Shown: positions 23,203-31,234 of the stretch, one piece after another
How the letters are laid out: every line of letters begins with the position of its first letter
How positions within the stretch are numbered: position 1 is the stretch's first letter
Assembly: GCF_005889735.1 (NCBI RefSeq)
Contig: NZ_VCKY01000119.1
Location: 1-32,665, forward strand
Length of the DNA stretch: 32,665 bases
Source: Nonomuraea turkmeniaca
GTDB lineage: Bacteria > Actinomycetota > Actinomycetes > Streptosporangiales > Streptosporangiaceae
Direction of reading: 5' to 3'
Position numbers and translations under genes: made by a program
Notes under the pieces: model-generated
Seen by the model: only the letters and a program-made list of their open reading frames with translations
The model's database searches: none
What the model was told of the DNA's origin: nothing

Positions 23203-24472
23203 TCGGCGGGCCGGTGTAGGAGGCGCGCAGGCGGAGGAGGGTGCCCCGCTCGTACTCCTCCATGGCGTGCGCCAGCCAGCCGGCGGCCCTGGCGACCGCG
23301 AAGATCGCCTCGCCCGCGCCGCGCACCATGCCGCTCACGGCGGCGAGGATGGCGAGGGCGAAGTCGATGTTGCGTTCCGGGAGCCGCCGCCTGCGCATCT
23401 CCTCCAGCACGGCCGTGCCCGCGGCGATCCGCTCGTGTCCCGGCGCGGCCTCCTTGATGAGGTCGAGCAGGAGCCCTCCGCGGCCGTCGCCGTTCTTGTA
23501 GACGCTGTGGCCGAAGCCGGGGATGCGCTCGCCGCGCCGTACCCGCTCGGCGACCGCCCGCGCGGCCTGGCCCGGCTCGGCGATCTCGGCGAGCAGCCGC
23601 TCGGCGCCGTACGACGCGCCGCCGTGCAGCGGGCCGCCCAGCACGCCGAACCCCGTCAGGACCACGGCGTACGGGTCGGCCTTGGCGGAGGCGGCGACCC
23701 TCGCGGCCAGCGTCGAAGCGGCCAGCTCATGGTCGGCCAGCAGCACCAGCGCGGCCCTCACCGTGTCGAGCAGGGCCGGCGGGGCGGGGTGCGGGCTGAG
23801 GCGGGACCACAGGCGCTCGGCGATCGAGTCCCCCTGCGGCTCGCTGAGCTCTGGCAGGGCATCGACCAGGCCGGCGATCAGGCGGCGGCCGGTGGCGGCG
23901 ACGGAGGCGGGGTCGAGCTGGTAGCGGAGGGAGTCTGACGCGCCGAGAACCGTGGTGATCACCTGGAGGCGGTCGAGGGGCAGCAGGTCATCCGGCAACC
24001 CCCGCTGCGCGGCGACGGCGGCCCGCAGCGCGCCCGGCTCACACCGCCACGACCCGGACGCCGATCCAGGCTCGCGCCTGCGGGGCCCCGCCACCGGGCC
24101 GGGCTCGCGTCGCCGCGGTCCCATCGGCGAGCGCTGAAGCACGCCGGGGTCGCCGGTCCAGAGCCATTCGGCGACCGTTTCGAAGTCGCTCGTCGTGGCC
24201 AGCTTCAGCGCGTCGATCCCGCGATAGTAGGGCCGGTCGACGCCGAGCGAGGTCACGACCGACTCGATCGCGAGCTCCGGCTGCTGGCTGCGCGGTCGTC
24301 CGCGCCGGGCGATCCGCTCGATCTCCTCGGCGGAGAACAGGCTGCGCCGCCCGTCGTCGCCGTGCCGCCGCTGCAGCACTCCCCTGCTCACGTACGCGTA
24401 CAGCGTGGCGGGTTTGACGCCGAGCCGTTCCGCCGCCGTGGCCGCGTCGATCCACTCCACCTCAGCCTCCAT
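23195..24472 (-). CDS. Citrate synthase-like enzyme with N-terminal HTH domain
   Basis: A 425-residue protein. Residues 1-60 form a MerR/excisionase-type HTH (AATAAERLGVKPATLYAYVS, then GRRSLFSAEEIERIA). The rest is citrate synthase-like: His283 in PLHGGASYG, His322 in PGFGHSVYK and Asp370 in RNIDFAL fit the catalytic triad, and DHELAAST adds a substrate-binding His. So the enzyme part looks active, making a citrate- or methylcitrate-type product from an acyl-CoA and a 2-oxoacid. Residues about 118-148 are a low-complexity insert repeating PRRREPG. ATG 24472 has no Shine-Dalgarno; TTGACA at 24516-24511 with CAATAT 18 bases on would start a nearly leaderless mRNA. The HTH suggests binding at the adjacent palindrome. 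Confidence 0.85.
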   Translation of the reverse strand: MEAEVEWIDAATAAERLGVKPATLYAYVSRGVLQRRHGDDGRRSLFSAEEIERIARRGRPRSQQPELAIESVVTSLGVDRPYYRGIDALKLATTSDFETVAEWLWTGDPGVLQRSPMGPRRREPGPVAGPRRREPGSASGSWRCEPGALRAAVAAQRGLPDDLLPLDRLQVITTVLGASDSLRYQLDPASVAATGRRLIAGLVDALPELSEPQGDSIAERLWSRLSPHPAPPALLDTVRAALVLLADHELAASTLAARVAASAKADPYAVVLTGFGVLGGPLHGGASYGAERLLAEIAEPGQAARAVAERVRRGERIPGFGHSVYKNGDGRGGLLLDLIKEAAPGHERIAAGTAVLEEMRRRRLPERNIDFALAILAAVSGMVRGAGEAIFAVARAAGWLAHAMEEYERGTLLRLRASYTGPPIR

Positions 24473-24517
24473 GTTGACGAAAATCAATATTGATCCATGT
24501 TGAGCGCCCATGTCAAC
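24473..24517. promoter_or_regulatory. Divergent promoter with 12-bp palindrome ATCAATATTGAT
   Basis: GTTGAC (24473-24478) and GTCAAC (24512-24517) face each other and can act as -35 boxes for opposite directions (TTGACG on plus, TTGACA on minus). Between them is the perfect palindrome ATCAATATTGAT (24483-24494), AT-rich in a very GC-rich genome. TCCATGTTGA occurs twice as a direct repeat (24468-24477 and 24494-24503). This is a likely operator for both the HTH-citrate synthase-like gene and the homocitrate synthase-like gene. Confidence 0.65.
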
Positions 24518-24525
24518 GTGAGGGT

Positions 24526-25749
24526 ATGCCAAAGGTCTATTTCCTCGATGTGACCAACCGGGACGGCGTGCAGACCGCGCGCACCGGCCTGTCGAAGTTC
24601 GGCAAGACCATGGTCAACTTCTATCTGGCCAGGCTCGGGGTGGCGCAGTCCGAGATCGGTTTCCCGTTCCTCTTCCACGAGGTGCCGTACGTGAAGGCGC
24701 AGGTGGCGCTGGCCGAGGCCGGGGCGTTCGGCGGGCTGCGGTTGTCCGGCTGGTGCCGGGGCGTGCCGCAGGACGTGGAGCGGGCGGCGCCGCTCGGGCT
24801 GAAGCACTACAACCTGTCCATTTCGACGTCCGACTACATGATTCAGAACAAGTTCCGGGGCCGCCTGGACCGGGATGCGATCATCAGGGAGATGACGGCG
24901 GCGGTCCGCGTGGCCAAGGACGCCGGCGCGCTGACCGTGGGAGTGAACGCGGAGGACGGCTCGCGTACCGATGACGGGTTCCTGCTGGAGTTCGCGCTGG
25001 CGGCCAAGCAGGCGGGGGCGGATCGGGTGCGGTACTGCGACACGATCGGCGGCGACACGCCCGACAGGATCCGCGAGCGCTTCGCGAAGCTGGCCTCCGC
25101 CACCGCGCTGCCGGTCGAGACGCACTGCCACAACGACCTGGGCATGGCCGTGGCCAACTCGGTGTCGGGCGCGCTCGGCGATCTCGACGCCGGGCAGGAC
25201 GCGTGGATCAACACGTGCGTGAACGGCATCGGCGAACGTTCCGGCAACGCCGACCTGCTGTCCACCATCCTGGCCTTCGAGCACGGCTTCGGGCTGAACG
25301 CCGAGATCGGCGACGCGCTCGACCTGTCGTGGGCGCGCCGGTTCGGGTTGTGGGCGAGCTACGCGTTCGGGCAGCCGCTGCCGTACAACCAGGTCGGGGT
25401 GGGGCGCAACGCGTTCGCGCACGAGTCGGGCATCCACGCCGACGGGGCGCTGAAGGATCACGGCAACTACGAGCTGTACGACGAGGCGACGCTGGGCCCG
25501 TTCCCGGAGGACTGGCATGCGCGCAGCGGCCGGGTGGTGCTGACCGGTGAGTACGGCGGGAAGGCCGGGTTCCGGCACGTCATGGACGGGCTCGGGGTCG
25601 AGGTGACGGAGGATGAGGATCTGGCGTTCCGCCTCGTCCAGCTCTGCAACGCGATGACGGGCCGGCCACTCACGGACGACGAACTCCGCCTGGTCGCCAC
25701 GTATCCCCGCGAGCTGTCCCTGCTCTTCCCGGGCTACGAAGCCGACTGA
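24526..25749 (+). CDS. Homocitrate/2-isopropylmalate synthase-like enzyme
   Basis: A 407-residue DRE-TIM metallolyase of the LeuA/homocitrate synthase group, which condenses acetyl-CoA with a 2-oxoacid. The DRE-type motif is TNRDGVQTA near the N-terminus. The metal-binding ETHCHNDLGMA and the NGIGERSGNADL and HESGIHADG segments are all present. The LeuA C-terminal allosteric domain is absent, as in short homocitrate synthases. It is divergent from the HTH-citrate synthase-like gene; both make C-C bonds between acyl-CoA and 2-oxoacids, so a shared pathway is plausible but unproven. The ATG at 24526 has GAGGG just upstream, at short spacing. The substrate cannot be decided from the motifs. Confidence 0.85.
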   Translation: MPKVYFLDVTNRDGVQTARTGLSKFGKTMVNFYLARLGVAQSEIGFPFLFHEVPYVKAQVALAEAGAFGGLRLSGWCRGVPQDVERAAPLGLKHYNLSISTSDYMIQNKFRGRLDRDAIIREMTAAVRVAKDAGALTVGVNAEDGSRTDDGFLLEFALAAKQAGADRVRYCDTIGGDTPDRIRERFAKLASATALPVETHCHNDLGMAVANSVSGALGDLDAGQDAWINTCVNGIGERSGNADLLSTILAFEHGFGLNAEIGDALDLSWARRFGLWASYAFGQPLPYNQVGVGRNAFAHESGIHADGALKDHGNYELYDEATLGPFPEDWHARSGRVVLTGEYGGKAGFRHVMDGLGVEVTEDEDLAFRLVQLCNAMTGRPLTDDELRLVATYPRELSLLFPGYEAD

Positions 25750-25873
25750 CGGCACCAGGGATATGTAGAGCATCTCGGCTGCGGCCTGAGCGGCCTGAGC
25801 CTTGCGGCAGCGAAACCAATGCAGACTCGAACGCCCCGAGAAGCTCTACAAGCCTGTTTGCCGACGTCGCCCG

Positions 25874-25920
25874 CTTGTACCGTTTGGCTGGGTCGCCCGC
25901 CAGCCGTACAAGTGGAGGAG
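25874..25920 (+). promoter_or_regulatory. Stem-loop directly upstream of the esterase ribosome-binding site
   Basis: CTTGTAC (25874-25880) pairs with GTACAAG (25906-25912), and inside it GGCTGG (25886-25891) pairs with CCAGCC (25900-25905), with a 5-base bulge on the left. The right arm ends one base before the GGAGGAG at 25914-25920. It could be an operator or an mRNA structure affecting translation. Confidence 0.4.
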
Positions 25921-25926
25921 ACTTCG

Positions 25927-27432
25927 ATGAGCACATCCGCCGGGCCAGAGGTGCCCACCACAGCAGGGACGGTCCGAGGTCAGAGGGAAAGAGGGTTGGC
26001 GGTCTTCCGCGGCATCCCCTTCGCGCAGCCGCCCGTCGGCCCGGCCCGCTTCGCGGCCCCGCAGCGGGCGCCCGGCTGGGACGGCGTGCGGGACGCGTTC
26101 GCGTACGGCCCGCCGCCCCCGCAGGGGACCATGCGCGGGCTGCCCCTGTCCACGGGCGGCCCCGTGGGTGATGACTGGCTGACGCTCAACGTGTGGACCC
26201 CGGAGCCCGGTCCCGGCGCCGGCCTGCCGGTCATGGTGTGGATCTACGGCGGCGCCTACGTGTTCGGGATGTCGGGCGACCCCGGCTTCGACGGAACCCT
26301 GCTGGCGGCGGCCGGTGTGGTCGTGGTGACCTGCAACCACCGGGTCGGCATGGAGGGGTTCGCCCACATCGGCGGGGCCCCCGCCAACCGCGGCCTGCTG
26401 GACCAGGTCGCCGCGCTGGAGTGGGTGCAGGAGAACATCGAAGCCTTCGGCGGGGACCCCGGCCGGGTCACCGTCTTCGCCCAGTCCTCCGGCGCCGGCT
26501 CGATCGCCACGCTGATGAGCATGCCCCGCACGGCGGGGCTCTTCCAGCGCGGGATCGCCCAAAGCGTTCCCGGCACGTTCTTCTCGGCGGAGCTCGCCAC
26601 CGACATCACCGCCGTCGTCGCCGGCGAGCTGGGCCTCTCCGCGACCACCGAGGATCTGTCAGGTGTCGCGCCCGACCGGCTGGCCGCGGCCGGTGACGCG
26701 GTGACCGCCAAAATGCACCTGTACGAGGACCGCTGGGGCGCGGTCGCCCACACGCCGACGATCTTCACGCCCGTGGTCGACGGCGAGGTGCTGTCCACCA
26801 CCCCGTGGCAGGCGCTGGCGAATGGCGCCGGCCGGGACATCGAGCTGATCGTCGGCCACAACCGCGACGAGTGCCGGTTGTTCGTCGCCTTGGGCGGGCT
26901 GCTGGGCCAGGTCACCGACGAGCAGGCGGCCGCGGCGCTGCGGGTGTTCGCCCCCGACGGCGGGGACGGCTACCGTGCGGCCCTCCCTGCCGCGGACGCC
27001 GGGGAGCTGTTCGAGCTGGTGCAGTCCGACTGGCTGTTCCGCATGCCCTCGCTGCACCTCGCCGAGGCGCAGGCCGCCGGCGGGGGCCGCGCGCACCTGT
27101 ACGAGCTGACCTGGCCCGCGCCCGGCATGGGCGGGATGCTGGGCGCCTGCCATGGCTTGGACGTCCCGCTCACCTTCGGCGTCTTCGACGCGGGCCTCGG
27201 CGCCGGCCTGATGGGCGATCAGGTCTCTCCGGAGGGTGAAGCCTTGTCCCAGCACATCCGCACGGCGTGGACGACGTTCGCCGCCACCGGCGACCCCGGC
27301 TGGCCCGCCTACGATCCCGAGCATCGCCGCACGCAGGTCCTGGACACCGAACCGGCGGTCACCACCTACCCGGAGGAGACGTCTCGCCGGCTCTGGCAGG
27401 ACCACACCTTCGCCCCGCTCCTCCGCCTATGA
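25927..27432 (+). CDS. Type-B carboxylesterase
   Basis: A 501-residue alpha/beta hydrolase of the type-B carboxylesterase (COesterase) family, hydrolysing ester bonds of an unknown substrate. Early motifs are FRGIPFAQPPVGPARF and DDWLTLNVWTP, then the oxyanion loop VWIYGGAYVFG. The nucleophile is Ser187 in FAQSSGAGS; Glu315 (GHNRDECRLF) and His409 (GACHGLDVPLTFG) complete the triad. The usual FGESAGA is changed to FAQSSGA, so the first Gly of GxSxG is Ala185. No signal peptide, hence probably cytosolic. ATG 25927 has GGAGGAG 6 bases upstream; the frame is open to 25819, but that part has no start signal. Confidence 0.92.
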   Translation: MSTSAGPEVPTTAGTVRGQRERGLAVFRGIPFAQPPVGPARFAAPQRAPGWDGVRDAFAYGPPPPQGTMRGLPLSTGGPVGDDWLTLNVWTPEPGPGAGLPVMVWIYGGAYVFGMSGDPGFDGTLLAAAGVVVVTCNHRVGMEGFAHIGGAPANRGLLDQVAALEWVQENIEAFGGDPGRVTVFAQSSGAGSIATLMSMPRTAGLFQRGIAQSVPGTFFSAELATDITAVVAGELGLSATTEDLSGVAPDRLAAAGDAVTAKMHLYEDRWGAVAHTPTIFTPVVDGEVLSTTPWQALANGAGRDIELIVGHNRDECRLFVALGGLLGQVTDEQAAAALRVFAPDGGDGYRAALPAADAGELFELVQSDWLFRMPSLHLAEAQAAGGGRAHLYELTWPAPGMGGMLGACHGLDVPLTFGVFDAGLGAGLMGDQVSPEGEALSQHIRTAWTTFAATGDPGWPAYDPEHRRTQVLDTEPAVTTYPEETSRRLWQDHTFAPLLRL

Positions 27433-27461
27433 GGGACGGGACGGCGTCCGTGACATGAGTA

Positions 27462-27494
27462 CGGCCGCGCCTGCCAGGGGCATCGGCGCGGCCG
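27462..27494. terminator. Hairpin between convergent esterase and MFS genes
   Basis: CGGCCGCGCC (27462-27471) and GGCGCGGCCG (27485-27494) form a perfect 10-bp stem with a 13-base loop, 30 bases after the esterase stop and 90 bases beyond the MFS stop on the other strand. No T tract. Likely a shared terminator. Confidence 0.6.
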
Positions 27495-27583
27495 TGGGCG
27501 CCACGGTCACGTTCACCGCGGTTGTGCAATCGTGCATCACCTTAGCGCGACGAAGCCGCCGAGGTGGCCGGATTCCGGCAGGT

Positions 27584-28873
27584 TTAGAGCGTCTCGTCGC
27601 CGGTCTCCGGCAGCGCCAGGAGGCAGAGCAGGCTCAGCAGGGCCATCGCGGAGACGTACCCGCCGATCGTGATCACCCCGAGCCCGCTCGCCTGCATGCT
27701 GGTGGCGACCAGCGGCGGCACCGCGCCGCCGAGCACACCGCCGAGGCTGTAGGCCACCGAGGCGCCGCTGTAGCGGTATTCGGTCTTGAAGAGCTCGGGC
27801 AGGTACGCCCCCATCGGCCCGAAGATCAGGCCCATCAGCCCGAGCGCGCCCGCCAGCGCCAGCCCTACCAGCACCACCGACGCGGTCTCCATCAGCGGGA
27901 ACATCACCAGCCCCCACACGACGGCCACGGCCGTGCCCGCGATCAGCGTGCGGCGGCGGCCCAGCCGGTCGGAGACCATCGCGGAGGCGACGGTCCCGGC
28001 CGCCATGAACAGCACGCCGATCATGGTCAGCGCCAGCATCGTGGTACGCGGGATCTTCAGGGCGGTCGTGCCGTACGCCAGGCAGTAGGTGGTGGCGGTG
28101 TAGAACAGCGTGTACGCGATCGTCATGGCCCCGGCCCCAAGCAGCACCCGCCGCCACTGGTGCCGCATGAGCCCGGCGAACGGCACCTTGGCGATGCGCC
28201 GCTCGTCCATGGCCGCCTGGAAGACCGGCGTCTCGGAGATCTTCAGTCGCACGTACAGGCCGACGATCACGAGCAGCAGGCTCGCCACGAACGGCAGCCG
28301 CCACCCCCAGCTGTCGAACTGCCCGTCACTGAGCACCTCGCCGAGGACGAGGAACAGCCCGTTGGCCGCGATGAACCCGACCGACGGCCCGAGCTGCGGG
28401 AACATCGCGTACAGCCCGCGCTTGCCGGGCGGCGCGTGCTCGGTGGCCAGCAGCGCCGCGCCGCCCCATTCGCCGCCGAGCCCGATGCCCTGCGTGAACC
28501 GCAGCAGCACCAGCAGCACGGGCGCCATGACGCCGATGGCCGCGTAACCGGGCAGCAGCCCGATCGCGACCGTCGACAGCCCCATCACCAGCAGCGACAC
28601 GACCAGCATGGACTTGCGCCCGATCCGGTCGCCCCAGTGCCCGAAGACCGCCGAGCCGAGCGGCCGGGACACGAACGCCACGGCGAACGTCGAGAACGAC
28701 GCCAGCGTGGCCGCCACCGGGTCCATGCCGGGGAAGAAGGCGGTGTTGAGCACCAGAGCCGCGGCGGTGCCGTAGATGTAGAAGTCGTAGAACTCGATCG
28801 CGGTGCCGATGAGGCTCGCGGCCGCGATCCTCGTCCGGCTCGGCGCCGCGACCGTGGGGGAGGTCGTCGTCAT
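27584..28873 (-). CDS. MFS transporter, metabolite:H+ symporter (MHS) type
   Basis: A 429-residue major facilitator with twelve predicted membrane segments. Segment 1 carries GTAIEFYDFYIYGTAAAL, the typical MHS opening. The loop 2-3 motif appears as GHWGDRIGRK and its second-half repeat as SDRLGRRR. RFTQGIGLGGEWGGAALL in segment 4 is also characteristic. MHS members import citrate, ketoglutarate, proline/betaine, shikimate and similar organic acids with protons; the substrate cannot be fixed here. I use ATG 28873; a GTG three codons upstream is possible, and the only ribosome-site-like sequence is GTGAGAAAA. Given the nearby citrate synthase- and homocitrate synthase-like enzymes, a tricarboxylate is a reasonable guess. 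Confidence 0.9.
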   Translation of the reverse strand: MTTTSPTVAAPSRTRIAAASLIGTAIEFYDFYIYGTAAALVLNTAFFPGMDPVAATLASFSTFAVAFVSRPLGSAVFGHWGDRIGRKSMLVVSLLVMGLSTVAIGLLPGYAAIGVMAPVLLVLLRFTQGIGLGGEWGGAALLATEHAPPGKRGLYAMFPQLGPSVGFIAANGLFLVLGEVLSDGQFDSWGWRLPFVASLLLVIVGLYVRLKISETPVFQAAMDERRIAKVPFAGLMRHQWRRVLLGAGAMTIAYTLFYTATTYCLAYGTTALKIPRTTMLALTMIGVLFMAAGTVASAMVSDRLGRRRTLIAGTAVAVVWGLVMFPLMETASVVLVGLALAGALGLMGLIFGPMGAYLPELFKTEYRYSGASVAYSLGGVLGGAVPPLVATSMQASGLGVITIGGYVSAMALLSLLCLLALPETGDETL

Positions 28874-28998
28874 TTTTCTCACTATGCGGACTAACGTCTT
28901 GTGAAGCGATACGGCGACGCTATCACCAGCGCAATGTCATATGGCTTCGGGTGTCCCGATAGGTTACAGAAGGGATCACTCGTGGAAAGGAACGACGG

Positions 28999-29634
28999 TT
29001 GGCTGTCGATCTGGTCATCTTCGACTGCGACGGAGTGCTCGTGGACAGCGAGCCCATCTCCGTACGCGTCGGCACGGCCGCGCTGCGCCGCCTGGGCTGG
29101 ACGATCGACGAGGCGGAGTACGCCGAGCGGTTCGTGGGCTGCACCAACGAGTACTGGGCCGAGCAGGTCGGCGAGACCCCGCCCGGCTGGCGGGAGCAGG
29201 TCAACGCCGAGTACGCCGCCGCGGTCAAGGCCGAGCTGTGCACCGTCAAGGGCATCGAGGCGGCGCTGGACCGGCTGACCGTGCCCAGCTGCGTGGCCTC
29301 CAACGGCCGGCACGTCACGATCCGCCGCAGCCTGGAGCTCACGGGGCTGGCGGCGCGGTTCGACGGGCGGGTGTTCAGCGCCGAGGACGTGGCCGTGGGC
29401 AAGCCTGCGCCGGACCTGTTCCTGCACGCGGCCGCCACGATGGGGGTGGCGCCGGAGCGGTGCGTGGTGGTGGAGGACAGCCCGTTCGGGGTGATGGCGG
29501 CGGTGAGCGCGGGCATGCGCTGCCTGGCCTACACCGGCGGCCTCACCCCTGCCGCCCGCCTGGACGGCCTGGGCGCCACCGCCCTCTTCGACGACCACGC
29601 CCTGCTACCCGACTTGCTCGGTTCCCTGGACTGA
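28999..29634 (+). CDS. HAD-superfamily phosphatase/phosphoglucomutase-like
   Basis: A 211-residue HAD hydrolase of the beta-phosphoglucomutase-like subgroup. Motif I is FDCDGVLVDSE (nucleophile Asp9, acid/base Asp11), motif II SCVASNGR, motif III with the Lys of VGKPAPDLF, and motif IV VEDSPFGVMAA. A helical cap lies between motifs I and II. It likely acts on a small phosphorylated sugar or metabolite. The TTG start at 28999 follows AAAGGAA at normal spacing. The gene is divergent from the MFS gene with a 125-base gap, and is followed by the RibD-C-like gene 37 bases downstream. Confidence 0.92.
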   Translation: MAVDLVIFDCDGVLVDSEPISVRVGTAALRRLGWTIDEAEYAERFVGCTNEYWAEQVGETPPGWREQVNAEYAAAVKAELCTVKGIEAALDRLTVPSCVASNGRHVTIRRSLELTGLAARFDGRVFSAEDVAVGKPAPDLFLHAAATMGVAPERCVVVEDSPFGVMAAVSAGMRCLAYTGGLTPAARLDGLGATALFDDHALLPDLLGSLD

Positions 29635-29671
29635 CCCGCCCGATCGCGGCTCGGCGACGTACGGTGAGGTC

Positions 29672-30292
29672 ATGGCGCAACGTCCGTATGTGGTGGCGCA
29701 CGTGGGCGTGTCCGTCGACGGAGCGACCACCGGGTTCCAGCCCGATGTGGCGAGGTTCTACCAGCTGGCCCAGACCTGGAAGGAAGACCTCACGCTGGCC
29801 GGCGCCGACACCATCCTCGCCCAGGAGGAGGCTCTGGCGCAGGCCGAGCTGCCCGGCCCGGCCGAGGGCGGCCCGCTGCTGGCCGTCGTCGACGGTCGCG
29901 GCCGGGTCAGCCAGTGGGAGGCGCTCCGCGACGCCGGCCACTGGTCCGACGTCGTCGCCCTGCACTGCGCGCTCACTCCCCCGCGCCCGCCCGGCCGGCC
30001 GGTACGCGAACTCGTCACCGGCGCCGACCGCGTCGACCTCGCCGCCGCCCTGCGGACGCTGGGCCGGGACGACGGGGTCAGGGTCGTCCGCGTCGACAGC
30101 GGCGGCGGGCTCACCGGCGCGCTGATGGCCGCCGGTCTGGTGGACGAGGTCAGCCTGCTCGTTCACCCGTGCCTGGCCGGCGAGCGCGCCACCCGCTTCT
30201 GGTACGGCTCCGCGCCCGCCGCCGCGCCGCTCACCCTCGTCACCGCCCAGAGCCTGCCCGACGGCCTGGTGTGGCTGCGCTATCACCGCTGA
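29672..30292 (+). CDS. RibD C-terminal / dihydrofolate reductase-fold reductase
   Basis: A 206-residue protein of the RibD-C (DHFR-like) family. It opens with PYVVAHVGVSVDGATTGFQPD, described here as the first strand and the substrate loop with the conserved VS(V)DG. NADPH-binding parts follow: AGADTILAQEE, LLAVVDGRGRV and RVVRVDSGGGLTGALMAAGLVDEVSLLVHPCLAG (glycine-rich turn, then the EVxLxxHPxLxG end). Free-standing members reduce various pterin- or riboflavin-like substrates; the true one is unknown, and no riboflavin genes are nearby. It probably shares a transcript with the HAD gene. Its stop overlaps the convergent epimerase stop by 10 bases. Confidence 0.85.
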   Translation: MAQRPYVVAHVGVSVDGATTGFQPDVARFYQLAQTWKEDLTLAGADTILAQEEALAQAELPGPAEGGPLLAVVDGRGRVSQWEALRDAGHWSDVVALHCALTPPRPPGRPVRELVTGADRVDLAAALRTLGRDDGVRVVRVDSGGGLTGALMAAGLVDEVSLLVHPCLAGERATRFWYGSAPAAAPLTLVTAQSLPDGLVWLRYHR

Positions 30293-31167
30293 CGGGTGCG
30301 CCCGTTCTCGTCCAGGTAGTCGCGCCACGACCGCTTCGGGTTCCAGCCCAGCATGCGGTGGGCCTTCGCGCACGAGATGCCCGACGCGTCCGGCCGGGCG
30401 AGCGGCCGCAGCTCGATCTGGTCGCCGAAGTGCTGCCGCAGCTTCGCGGCGAAGTCGTGCCCGCCGGCGTTGTCCGGCGAGGCGATGTAGAACACCTCGT
30501 GGCCGGGCAGCTGCGACTCGGCGGCCAGGACGATGGCGTCCGCGAGGTCGTACACGTCGATGTAACTCCACAGGCCCGCGCCGGCGCGCGCGGGATCGCG
30601 GACCACTGGGCCGAGGTTGCGCTCGTAGTTGCCCTCGTGCTGGACCCAGCTCGGCCGCAGCGAGATGCACCTGATGTCGGAGCGGCGCACGGCCGCGTCC
30701 ATGAGCTGCTCACCGAAGTGCTTGGACAGCGCGTACGGGTCCTGCGGCCGGGCCGGATGGTCCTCATCGACCGGCGCGTAATCCGGCAGGAACTTCCGCT
30801 CCGGGAAGAAGTACCCCGGGACGGTCTCGCTGGAGATGTTCACGAACCGGGGCACGCCGAACCGCACGGCCGCCTCGATCATGTTGAACGTCGACATCAG
30901 GTTGTTCTGGAACACCACGTGCGGCGGGTTGTGGGTCGGATCGGGGAGAGCGGCGGCGTGCACCACCGCCTCGGCTCCGCGGACCACGGCGAACGCCTGC
31001 CCGGCGTCGGTCAGGTCGGCCTGCTGGTAGTCGGGGGCGCCCGGCTCGGGCCGCTCCCAGACCGGGCGGGTGACGTCGACGGCGGTCACCTGGTGACCGG
31101 CCTCCATCAACGCTTTGACGGCCGCACGCCCGACCTTGCCGTGGGCTCCTGTGACGACAACGCGCAT
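30283..31167 (-). CDS. NAD-dependent epimerase/dehydratase (extended SDR)
   Basis: A 294-residue extended short-chain dehydrogenase/reductase. The NAD-binding GAHGKVG is at residues 7-13, followed by Asp31 (AVDVTRP), which favours NAD over NADP. The catalytic set is Ser112/113 in FVNISSE, with Tyr145 and Lys149 in DPYALSK. Such enzymes epimerise, dehydrate or reduce nucleotide sugars and related substrates; the specific substrate is unknown. ATG 31167 has AAGGAG 7 bases upstream, so the longer frame to 31200 is not used. Its 3' end overlaps the RibD-C-like gene by 10 bases on the opposite strand. Confidence 0.9.
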   Translation of the reverse strand: MRVVVTGAHGKVGRAAVKALMEAGHQVTAVDVTRPVWERPEPGAPDYQQADLTDAGQAFAVVRGAEAVVHAAALPDPTHNPPHVVFQNNLMSTFNMIEAAVRFGVPRFVNISSETVPGYFFPERKFLPDYAPVDEDHPARPQDPYALSKHFGEQLMDAAVRRSDIRCISLRPSWVQHEGNYERNLGPVVRDPARAGAGLWSYIDVYDLADAIVLAAESQLPGHEVFYIASPDNAGGHDFAAKLRQHFGDQIELRPLARPDASGISCAKAHRMLGWNPKRSWRDYLDENGRTRQR

Positions 31168-31234
31168 AGGGGTCTCCTTAGGTGAGCGACGACGGGTCAA
31201 GGGTAGATCTCCGCGTGGCCGGCTGGGGACGCCG

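Noticed and set aside
25819..25926. A longer N-terminus for the carboxylesterase
   Set aside because: The added residues lack homology-like features, and a strong GGAGGAG site precedes the ATG at 27432-frame position 25927.
27236..28894. A plus-strand open frame across the MFS gene, with an ATG at 27455
   Set aside because: It becomes a His/Arg/Gln-rich antisense shadow of the transporter. The first 30 residues look protein-like but have no ribosome site and overlap the terminator hairpin.
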